From assembly GCA_026706505.1 (NCBI GenBank), contig JAPOYQ010000716.1, positions 1-5,348 on the forward strand: DNA of 5,348 bases, in the 5' to 3' direction. The position numbers were made by a program, and so were the translations under genes. The notes beneath the pieces were generated by a model that saw only the letters and a list, made by a program, of their open reading frames with translations, was not told the origin of the DNA and did not search any database. This document shows, in pieces, positions 1 through 5,238 of this stretch (position 1 is its first letter; each line of letters starts with the position of its first letter). Source of the DNA: Gemmatimonadota bacterium (GTDB lineage: Bacteria; Latescibacterota; UBA2968; UBA8231).

Positions 1-20
1 GTCCGCCTATTCCGATTTAC

Positions 21-26
21 TATAAA
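21..26 (+). promoter_or_regulatory. Possible -10 box upstream of the caspase-like gene
   Basis: TATAAA lies in a short AT-rich patch (about 15-30) in otherwise GC-rich sequence and resembles a sigma-70 -10 hexamer. A matching -35 box would fall at or before the first base of the window, so it cannot be checked. If real, transcription would start near base 33 and the inverted-repeat element would lie in the 5' untranslated region of the caspase-like gene. Weak evidence. Confidence 0.2.
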
Positions 27-31
27 GAAAC

Positions 32-45
32 CTAGGGAGCCCTAG
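32..45. repeat. Short palindrome CTAGGG-AG-CCCTAG
   Basis: Two 6-base arms (32-37 and 40-45) are perfect reverse complements separated by AG. As RNA it would form about a 5-bp stem with a GAGC loop. It may be part of a terminator for a gene left of the window, or simply an adjunct to the larger element that starts ten bases downstream. No T-run follows it. In frame 1 the window is open from base 1 to a TAG at 43-45 inside this palindrome, but that stretch is too short to call a gene end. Confidence 0.3.
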
Positions 46-54
46 CCCCGCCCC

Positions 55-81
55 GGGCAACCACGAGGGTTGCCCCTACAA
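55..81 (-). repeat. Left arm of the nested element, self-complementary
   Basis: The arm contains GGGCAACC (55-62), loop ACGAG (63-67) and GGTTGCCC (68-75), followed by CTACAA (76-81). Read on the minus strand it matches the right arm at 24 of 27 positions. Confidence 0.75.
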
Positions 82-95
82 TGGTGGTTGGCAAC

Positions 96-120
96 CAACG
101 ACGATGAGTGGGCGTCGTTG
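96..120. repeat. Central hairpin of the nested element
   Basis: CAACGACG (96-103) and CGTCGTTG (113-120) are perfect complements around a 9-base loop. Positions 87-99 offer a competing 5-bp stem (GTTGG/CCAAC, loop CAA) that shares bases with the left side of this stem, so two folds are mutually exclusive here. Confidence 0.55.
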
Positions 121-128
121 TGTTGTCG

Positions 129-155
129 TTGTAGGGGCGACCCTTGTGGTCGCCC
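129..155 (+). repeat. Right arm of the nested element, self-complementary
   Basis: TTGTAG (129-134) leads into GGGCGACC (135-142), loop CTTGT (143-147) and GGTCGCCC (148-155). Its stem differs from the left arm's by a paired A-T to G-C change, so hairpin pairing is kept although the sequence has drifted. Confidence 0.75.
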
Positions 156-165
156 TATTGTCTCT

Positions 166-171
166 GAGGAG
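166..171 (+). promoter_or_regulatory. Shine-Dalgarno site that decides the caspase-like gene start
   Basis: GAGGAG stands 8 bases before ATG180 but only 2 bases before the in-frame GTG at 174. The spacing favours ATG180. That start also places charge and hydrophobicity as expected for a signal peptide. Confidence 0.75.
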
Positions 172-179
172 TTGTGCCC

Positions 180-2234
180 ATGTCTTTGGTGCGCGTCCTG
201 CTGGTCGTTGTCGTCGCGGCGGGTCTGTCCCAGCCGGTGGAGGCGGAAGTGCGCCGGTTGATACTGGCAGCGGGGGCCAACAACGGCGGGGTGGATCGCG
301 AATTGCTGCGCTACGCAGTCTCGGACGCGGAACAATTCGTCGAGGTATTGCAGGAGATGGGGGGCTTGGACCCGGCCGATGTATTGTTGCTGCGCGATCC
401 CGATTTGGCTGCTTTTGAGCAGGGACTGGCCGATCTGGGCCGGCGAGTGCAGGCTGCCAGCCGGCGGGGGGACCGATTAGAGGTGCTGCTGTACTACTCT
501 GGCCACGCTGACGAAGAGGGCCTGCTGTTGGCCGGCGACCACCTCGGCTATCAGCAGTTGCTCGACTCCTTGAAGACGGCCAACGCCGCCGTTCGCATCG
601 CCGTCCTCGACGCCTGCAACTCCGGGAGCATAACCCGCATCAAGGGCGGCAAGCCCAAGCCGCCCTTTTTGGTCGATGAGTCTTTTGACATGCGGGGTTA
701 TGCCTTTCTCACGTCGAGTTCAGCCGACGAGGCAGCGCAGGAGTCGGACCTGATCGAGGCGTCCTTTTTTACCCACTATCTAATTTCTGGGATGCGCGGC
801 GCAGCAGATGTTACCGGCGATGGTCGGGTGACTCTACACGAGGCGTACCAGTTCGCATTCGACGAGACGCGGGCTCGGACTCTTGGGACAGTGGGAGGCA
901 CTCAGCACCCAGCTTATGAGGGCCAGATGCGCGGCACTGGCGGCGTGGTGATGACCGAGGTGCGCCGCAACGCTGCGGGCCTGTCGCTGGACGAGACCCT
1001 CGCCGGTCGGGTCTCTATCCGCAATGGCCAGCAGCGCTTAGTCGCCGAACTGAACAAATCCCCTGGGCGGGAGGTTGAGTTAGGATTGGTGCCGGGGGAT
1101 TATACCCTGTTTTGGGAAACGTGGGACGAGGACTGGCGCTTGGCCGAATTGGTTTTGACCGAAGGGGAGTTTGCCAAGGTGAGTACCGGCGACTTTCGCG
1201 CCTTGACCCCGGAGGATACTAAGCTGCGCGGCGGCTCGGGACGGAGGATTACCTTGGGGCGTCAGATCGAGGTGGCCACCCGCGAGGGTTATACCTTGTC
1301 GCTCGGACTATTGACCAATACGCAGGACGAGGCGTTTCGCGGCGTCCAGTTCGCTTGGCTGGTCAACCAAGCGCGCGAGCGGACCGGCAATCAGATTGGC
1401 GGGTTGGGCAACTTGGCGCTCAAAGAGGTCGATGGCTGGCAGGCATCCGTCGTAGGCGTCAACTGGGCGATGGGGCCGTTGCAGGGCGGACAGGTGGGCT
1501 TGATCAATATCGCTTCGCAAGTGCGCGGTTGGCAGGTGGCGCAAACGACCAACATCGTCGGCGAAATTCGCGGTTGGCAATTGGCCGGGGTTACTAATTT
1601 CGTCGGCGAGGTCAAGGGCGGTCAGGTCGGAGTGTTGAACGTGGCGAGCGAGGTCAAGGGTTGGCAGGTGGGCGCGATCAACCTTTCCGGCCACATCGAG
1701 GGCGGCTTGCCCATCGGGTTGATAAACTACTCGCGGAGTGGGCTTTTCAACCTCAGCACTTGGCGCGACGAAGTCGGCTTTACCATGTTCACCCTCGCCT
1801 CGGGCAGCCGCTCGTTTTACACCGCTTTTACCACGGGCTTTACCGACGAGGCCGGCCAGCGGCGCTGGGCATTGGGCGTGGGCGGTGGGGTGCAGAAGCG
1901 CTGGCGGCGATTTTTTCTCGGCCTCGATATTCACGGCTACCGGATCAGCCGCGACTTCGACGACGATTACGAAGCGCACTTTGGATTTTGGCCGCCCGAA
2001 GTGGGAGTTGGCCTACGCCGCTTGGCCCAAGACAACTACCTAACGCGGACCAAACTTGAGACGGGAGTCTCGTTGCTCAGCCATCTGTCGCTCTTTGGCG
2101 GCGTCTCCCTGAACCAGTTGTCGACCGATGGCCATCAGCGGCTGATTGAGTCGGGCAGCCGCTACGAGAAGGAGTTGAAAGATGGGGTTTTCGCGTGGCC
2201 GGGTTTTTTCTTTGGTCTGCGCTACGGGCGTTAG
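180..2234 (+). CDS. Exported caspase-family (C14-like) protein with Asn-ladder surface repeats and barrel-like C-terminus
   Basis: This is a 684-residue protein. Residues 1-22 look like a Sec signal peptide (Arg5, a Leu/Val core, VEA before the predicted cut after Ala22). Residues about 24-245 form a caspase-like domain. It has the catalytic His109 in YYSGH, Cys146 in DACNSG, and the TSSSADEAAQES and FFTHYL stretches typical of bacterial secreted caspase-family proteins. An EF-hand-like DxTGDG loop is at 210-221. Residues about 250-345 are beta-rich, ending in a GDY-type segment, and may form a small sandwich domain. Residues about 388-520 hold nine repeats with Asn at 396, 411, 428, 443, 458, 473, 487, 501 and 516, built on GxQxGxxN. 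They resemble LA_2272-type surface repeats. The last 165 residues alternate aromatic and polar residues and end in FFFGLRYGR, suggesting outer-membrane strands. The caspase fold and signal peptide are well supported; surface anchoring is inferred. Substrate and role are unknown. Presumably monocistronic, facing the next gene tail to tail. Confidence 0.88.
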   Translation: MSLVRVLLVVVVAAGLSQPVEAEVRRLILAAGANNGGVDRELLRYAVSDAEQFVEVLQEMGGLDPADVLLLRDPDLAAFEQGLADLGRRVQAASRRGDRLEVLLYYSGHADEEGLLLAGDHLGYQQLLDSLKTANAAVRIAVLDACNSGSITRIKGGKPKPPFLVDESFDMRGYAFLTSSSADEAAQESDLIEASFFTHYLISGMRGAADVTGDGRVTLHEAYQFAFDETRARTLGTVGGTQHPAYEGQMRGTGGVVMTEVRRNAAGLSLDETLAGRVSIRNGQQRLVAELNKSPGREVELGLVPGDYTLFWETWDEDWRLAELVLTEGEFAKVSTGDFRALTPEDTKLRGGSGRRITLGRQIEVATREGYTLSLGLLTNTQDEAFRGVQFAWLVNQARERTGNQIGGLGNLALKEVDGWQASVVGVNWAMGPLQGGQVGLINIASQVRGWQVAQTTNIVGEIRGWQLAGVTNFVGEVKGGQVGVLNVASEVKGWQVGAINLSGHIEGGLPIGLINYSRSGLFNLSTWRDEVGFTMFTLASGSRSFYTAFTTGFTDEAGQRRWALGVGGGVQKRWRRFFLGLDIHGYRISRDFDDDYEAHFGFWPPEVGVGLRRLAQDNYLTRTKLETGVSLLSHLSLFGGVSLNQLSTDGHQRLIESGSRYEKELKDGVFAWPGFFFGLRYGR
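1341..1731 (+). repeat. Protein-level tandem repeats of about 15 residues (nine units)
   Basis: Within the caspase-like protein, residues about 388-517 repeat a G-(W/G)-Q-x-x-x-x-x-N pattern. The Asn-to-Asn spacings are 15, 17, 15, 15, 15, 14, 14 and 15. At the DNA level units still show relatedness: 1524-1568 and 1569-1613 agree at about two thirds of their bases and share an 11-base identical start. That suggests old internal duplication followed by divergence. The fold is likely a beta-solenoid or stacked beta-strand array, as inferred from the spacing. Confidence 0.75.
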
Positions 2235-2252
2235 ACAGTCCTAGCCGTAGCG
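2220..2252. terminator. Hairpin across the convergent stop codons, candidate bidirectional terminator
   Basis: CGCTACGG (2220-2227) and CCGTAGCG (2245-2252) are perfect 8-base complements. The 17-base interior contains both stop codons, TAG 2232-2234 on the plus strand and TAG 2243-2241 on the minus strand, and these can themselves pair as TAG/CTA. The position between two convergent genes with only six spacer bases suits a shared terminator. No T-run follows on either side, so an intrinsic terminator is not proven. Confidence 0.35.
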
Positions 2253-3788
2253 GACTAATACCTCGACGTCGGTTAGTATCAAGTCACAAGCAAGTTGGGG
2301 ATGGCGTTGCAAGAGAACGACTTCTATGCGATGGCGGCCGCGGGCGGCTTGGTCGGCCGTGAGCGCGAAGCTGTGCCAAGCGGCGGCGCTGACATCGGAG
2401 ATAGGTTGGGGGTCGCCGCCGTGGCAATAGGTGATGTCCGGGTCGGCTAATACCTCGCCATCCCAGCAGCAGCGAACCTCGTCGCCAACAACCCAATCTT
2501 GCAGACGCAAACGCAGAGTAATGGTCGCCGGTGGGTCTGCGCTCAAGTCGTCGGCGAGGTCGAGGTCGAAGTGCGGGCCGGTTTCCCGCATGGTTGGGTA
2601 GAGGGGGACGGGTAGGGTGCCGCGCAGTCGGTCGTGCTGGTACGCGCCGCGCCACTCCCCGGTGTGCTGGCGGAAGCGGTGGGTGGCGTTGTAGAGCTTG
2701 TCTTGGCGGCGCAGGGTCTGGACCGCGCCCACTTGGGTTAGCAACTCGCGCTTTGAATCGCGGTCGGCGTGCCAGTTGAACGCGTATATGCCGGTCGCAT
2801 CCTGTTGATGATACTGCATGGCCGTGGCCTTGGTGCGCATGTTGTGGCGGGCCGCTTCGCCTTCGGGACCGGCCGCTGGGCCGGGAACGCCGCCGTCGAA
2901 ACCTGGATAGAGGGCGATGTCGTGGCCAGCGCAGAGGGCGCGGAAGGCGCTGACCTCAATGGCTGGATCAGTAGCGGCGGCACCGGCCGGGATCAGGATA
3001 TCGACGAGGTTTTCTTTTACCCAAGTTTCCACGTCGTAGCCAATGCGGTGACAGCCCTCGATGGAGCCGGCGACGCGGGCTGCTAGGTAGAAAGGTCGGC
3101 CGCGCTGTTGGGCCAGTTCGTCGGTCATTTGCCGCGCCGCCCGCATGAAGTCGGTGAAAATGTAGCGCAGGCGATAGGCATAGTCGGCGGGGAAGTGGAA
3201 GGGATGGCGTTGCCAGTCGAGTTCGACGCCGTCCCAGGAGTAATTTTGGCAGACTTCGCGCAGGTGTTGGAAGCGATTTTCGCGCACTTGGGGGATGGCC
3301 ATATTCCACGACAGGGCAAACCACTCCTCGGTATCCTCGCCGAGGAGCCATTCGGGGTGGTCCTTGCGCAATTGGGTCAGTTCGACGTGGTGCAGGGTCT
3401 GGAGGTCGCTTAGCTGAGCGCCATTGAAGTGATTGTCGTTCATGCGCAGCGAGGCATAGACGTGGAGGTTTAACTCGTGGCCGCGGTCGATGACGGCCTG
3501 TTGGGGATCTTCGCCCCGATCCAACATGCGGCGGATGTTTTCGGCGTGCGTGTAGCTAGCGGCGTTCTCGTAGCGGCGCTGGTGAAGATCGCCGACTAGT
3601 TCGAGCGCGTCGCTTGGCCAGCGGGTGGCGTGTTCGCCCACGCACCAGAACAGGGCACCGACTTGGGTGTCTTCGAGGGGGCCATACGTCTTGTCGAGAA
3701 AGGCGTCCATGGACTGGGGAACGGGCGAGTAGCCGTGCGGCGCGCCATCCCAGTTGTAGATGATGCCGTAGTCAGGGGGGGTGGACAT
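2241..3788 (-). CDS. TIM-barrel glycoside hydrolase-like protein (family-10-like) with C-terminal beta domain
   Basis: This 515-residue protein starts at ATG 3788. AAAGGAG (3802-3796) lies 7 bases upstream, an ideal spacing. There is no signal peptide or membrane segment, so it should be cytoplasmic. The first 345 residues or so read as a TIM barrel. Visible strand-end motifs include YASLRMNDNHF (R115, N117, D118, H120), WDGVELDWQR (D186, E189, D191, W192), AARVAGS, DILIPAG, ALYPGFDGG and YAFNWHAD (N338-D342). This layout matches the loosely defined 'family 10 glycosylhydrolase-like' proteins common in Planctomycetes-, Poribacteria- and Latescibacterota-type genomes. E189 and D191 are reasonable acidic active-site candidates, but I cannot assign catalytic roles. 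Residues about 395-515 alternate hydrophobic beta-strands and probably form a sandwich-like accessory domain. The substrate is unknown, and some relatives may bind rather than cleave sugars. It is divergent from the lipoprotein gene and convergent with the caspase-like gene. Confidence 0.8.
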   Translation of the reverse strand: MSTPPDYGIIYNWDGAPHGYSPVPQSMDAFLDKTYGPLEDTQVGALFWCVGEHATRWPSDALELVGDLHQRRYENAASYTHAENIRRMLDRGEDPQQAVIDRGHELNLHVYASLRMNDNHFNGAQLSDLQTLHHVELTQLRKDHPEWLLGEDTEEWFALSWNMAIPQVRENRFQHLREVCQNYSWDGVELDWQRHPFHFPADYAYRLRYIFTDFMRAARQMTDELAQQRGRPFYLAARVAGSIEGCHRIGYDVETWVKENLVDILIPAGAAATDPAIEVSAFRALCAGHDIALYPGFDGGVPGPAAGPEGEAARHNMRTKATAMQYHQQDATGIYAFNWHADRDSKRELLTQVGAVQTLRRQDKLYNATHRFRQHTGEWRGAYQHDRLRGTLPVPLYPTMRETGPHFDLDLADDLSADPPATITLRLRLQDWVVGDEVRCCWDGEVLADPDITYCHGGDPQPISDVSAAAWHSFALTADQAARGRHRIEVVLLQRHPQLACDLILTDVEVLVRYG

Positions 3789-3855
3789 AGGTCTGCTCCT
3801 TTGCGAATTAGGGTCAAAGTACGGAGATTGTCAGAGGCGGGCAACGGAGGCCAGT
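3789..3855. promoter_or_regulatory. Divergent intergenic region, 67 bases
   Basis: Promoters for both the hydrolase-like gene (leftward) and the lipoprotein-peptidase pair (rightward) are expected here. On the minus strand TTGCCC (3844-3839) and TACTTT (3821-3816) are spaced by 17 bases and could be a weak sigma-70 promoter. On the plus strand I see only poor matches. The region is less GC-rich than the genes around it. No operator-like palindrome was found. Confidence 0.3.
3845..3850 (+). promoter_or_regulatory. Shine-Dalgarno site that decides the lipoprotein start
   Basis: CGGAGG is 5 bases before ATG3856. It supports a 71-residue product over a longer in-frame reading from 3781, which would run back through the ribosome-binding site and first codons of the divergent gene and would lose the N-terminal signal. 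Confidence 0.7.
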
Positions 3856-4071
3856 ATGGCGAGAAAGTGGATGCTCTGCATGGCGTTGGCCGGTTGCGGA
3901 TTGAGCGATCCCCAAGGGCCAGCTGATCTGCCCAAGGATCCGTGGAAGCGCGCCGAGGAGCAGCGGCTAGAAGCGCTTGAGGAAAATTGTAGTGGTCCGT
4001 CCTGGGAGCGCGGGTGGCTCTGTCCGCGTGGCGCAGCCGATGCCGATACAACGAAGTCCCAAGGTGGGTAA
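3856..4071 (+). CDS. Small predicted lipoprotein, function unknown
   Basis: This is a 71-residue product. Its N-terminus has Arg3/Lys4, a short hydrophobic core and a lipobox LAGC (residues 11-14), so Cys14 would be lipidated and the mature peptide would be 58 residues. Gly15 follows the Cys and does not resemble an inner-membrane retention Asp, so outer-membrane sorting is possible. Residues about 28-44 are rich in Lys, Arg, Glu and Leu and look like an amphipathic helix. They are followed by two cysteines (C45, C56) in an NCSGPSWERGWLCP-type loop that could form a disulfide, then a low-complexity polar tail. The hydrophobic core is short, which weakens the signal call slightly. I do not recognise the family. 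The stop is 12 bases before the peptidase start, and that gene's Shine-Dalgarno begins right after this gene's TAA, so cotranscription and possibly translational coupling are likely. Confidence 0.65.
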   Translation: MARKWMLCMALAGCGLSDPQGPADLPKDPWKRAEEQRLEALEENCSGPSWERGWLCPRGAADADTTKSQGG

Positions 4072-4076
4072 AGGAG
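4072..4076 (+). promoter_or_regulatory. Shine-Dalgarno site of the M20 peptidase gene
   Basis: AGGAG begins immediately after the lipoprotein TAA (4069-4071) and stands 7 bases before ATG4084. It fixes the start and suggests coupling between the two genes. Confidence 0.7.
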
Positions 4077-4083
4077 TCTTAAG

Positions 4084-5238
4084 ATGGAAGACAACATACT
4101 ACAGGCCGTCGATGAGCAACGCCTAATTGATACGGCTGAGAAGTTGATTGCGGTGCCTAGCCCGACGCTGGACGCTGGCGCGGTGGCTGATGCGTTGGCG
4201 TCTATATTAGCTGCGGAGGGATTTGCCGTAGAGCGCCCCCAAGCCGATTGGCCGCAAGCACCGGCCGTGGTCGCTCGCCTCGACAGCGGCCAGCCCGGGC
4301 GGGTGTTGCAATTCGACGGGCACTTGGACACAGTGCATCTGCCCTTTGTGCCGCCCAAAGTGGAGGACGGCCAGCTCTATGGATCGGGTTCGTCCGACAT
4401 GAAGGGAGGAATCGCCGCCTTCGTCGAGGCGCTCAGGGCGTTGAGGGATACGGGCGCACTGACTAAGGGAGCGATCTTACTTACGGCCCACGACCACCAC
4501 GAAGCGCCTTGGGGCGACCGCCGCCAGCTTTTGGCCTTGATCCGCGAAGGCTTCGTCGGCGACGGGGTGTTGCTACCGGAGTATCTGGGTGATGCGTTGC
4601 CAGTCGCCGGGCGCGGGATGGCCGTGTTTAGCGTGGAGGTCGAGCGCGATGGTGCGCCGGTACACGAAGTTCTGCGGCCCGCCGGGCTGCCGGACGTGAT
4701 CGCCGCGGGGGCCGAGGTGGTGTTGCGGCTGAACGCGCTGAACGAGCATCTGCGCGAGCGAACCGCGCCCCATGTCGGCAGCGACACACTGTTTATTGGC
4801 CGGATTGAAGGTGGCCAGATCTATAATCAGGTTCCGGTCCAGTGCCGCGTCGAAGGGACTCGCCGCTGGGTAGCGGCTGGCTCGGAGCCAACCGCACGCC
4901 GCGAGATGGAGGACCTGCTCGCCGACGTAGCTGACGCAAGCGGCACCCGCATCCGGCTCGCGGATTGGAACATGCCCGGCGATGCCTTTGCGGTAGATCA
5001 AAACAGCCCGCTGGTGGGTGCGTTTCAGGCCGCACACGAGCAGGTAACGGGAGCACCGCTGCCCTTGGGAGGCAAGCCCTTCATCGACGACGGTAATGTC
5101 TTTATGGCTGCCGGGATTGAGGCCCTAACCCACGGTCCTTGCGCCACGGGGGCACACACGACCGACGAGCAGGTGCCGGTGGCCGAGTTGGTGCGGGTGG
5201 CGAAGGTGTATGCGCTGACGGCGCAGGCGTTTTGCTAA
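4084..5238 (+). CDS. M20-family metallopeptidase / amidohydrolase (ArgE/DapE/CPG2-like)
   Basis: This 384-residue protein has the normal length for M20 enzymes, which use two metal ions, usually zinc, to hydrolyse peptide or N-acyl amide bonds. Visible motifs in order: D78-G-H80-L-D82 (first metal His and its partner Asp), SSD105MKGG (bridging Asp), H136-D-H-H-E140-A-P-W-G where most members have Glu-Glu, PE166Y (further metal ligand position), a lid/dimerisation domain about 175-290 with HVGSDTLFIG and NQVPVQC, and GAH358TTDEQV with the last metal His. The catalytic fold is therefore intact except for the altered central motif. There is no signal peptide, so it is cytoplasmic. The substrate cannot be read from sequence; acyl-amino acid deacylase, dipeptidase or carboxypeptidase are all possible. 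It is the second gene of a likely two-gene operon behind a small lipoprotein. Confidence 0.9.
   Translation: MEDNILQAVDEQRLIDTAEKLIAVPSPTLDAGAVADALASILAAEGFAVERPQADWPQAPAVVARLDSGQPGRVLQFDGHLDTVHLPFVPPKVEDGQLYGSGSSDMKGGIAAFVEALRALRDTGALTKGAILLTAHDHHEAPWGDRRQLLALIREGFVGDGVLLPEYLGDALPVAGRGMAVFSVEVERDGAPVHEVLRPAGLPDVIAAGAEVVLRLNALNEHLRERTAPHVGSDTLFIGRIEGGQIYNQVPVQCRVEGTRRWVAAGSEPTARREMEDLLADVADASGTRIRLADWNMPGDAFAVDQNSPLVGAFQAAHEQVTGAPLPLGGKPFIDDGNVFMAAGIEALTHGPCATGAHTTDEQVPVAELVRVAKVYALTAQAFC

Larger units (their letters stand above)
55..155. repeat. 101-base nested inverted-repeat element (MITE- or REP-like)
   Basis: The two ends, 55-81 and 129-155, are 27-base inverted copies of each other with 24 of 27 positions matching. 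Each arm is also a hairpin by itself: 8-bp stems 55-62/68-75 and 135-142/148-155 with 5-base loops, flanked on the inner side by CTACAA or TTGTAG. Two of the three arm differences (A59/T71 against G139/C151) are compensatory, because they swap an A-T pair for a G-C pair inside the small stems. A third hairpin sits in the middle (96-103/113-120, 8 bp, 9-base loop). The arm sequence resembles dispersed GTAGGGGCGACC-type palindromes that I recall from several uncultured bacterial genomes. I see no transposase and no obvious target-site duplication. The element ends ten bases before the Shine-Dalgarno site of the caspase-like gene. Confidence 0.75.

Noticed and set aside
1..45. 3' end of an upstream gene
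   Set aside because: Frame 1 is open to TAG at 43-45, but 14 codons are too few to judge and the frame gives no recognisable motif. The other two frames also close early.
45..165. Target-site duplication or transposase for the nested element
   Set aside because: Flanks (GCCCCGCCCC on the left, TATTGTC on the right) share no direct repeat and no transposase is present, so mobility is not claimed.
174..179. GTG start two codons earlier for the caspase-like gene
   Set aside because: GAGGAG is only 2 bases away from GTG174 but 8 bases from ATG180, so ATG180 is preferred.
42..335. Minus-strand open frame of 97 codons over the nested repeat element and gene start
   Set aside because: It runs through palindromic non-coding repeats and antisense to the signal peptide region, and its product is low-complexity with no recognisable domain.
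1341..1731. CRISPR-like array suggested by repeating DNA
   Set aside because: The periodicity is 42-45 bases, in frame and coding, with diverged units and no unique spacers. It is a protein repeat.
1308..1979. Long open frame of 223 codons on the minus strand inside the caspase-like gene
   Set aside because: It lies wholly antisense to a gene with clear domains. The composition (His, Ala, Leu, Asp rich) is what the repeats give in reverse, and there is no convincing Shine-Dalgarno site.
3108..3413. Plus-strand open frame of 101 codons inside the hydrolase-like gene
   Set aside because: A shadow frame opposite the TIM-barrel core with no ribosome-binding site or motif.
3781..3855. Longer N-terminus for the small lipoprotein
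   Set aside because: It would overlap the start and ribosome-binding site of the divergent hydrolase-like gene and bury the lipobox. ATG3856 has its own Shine-Dalgarno site.
3831..4358. Minus-strand open frame of 175 codons across the lipoprotein and peptidase start
   Set aside because: Antisense to two better supported genes; Ser/Ala/Arg-rich composition without motifs.
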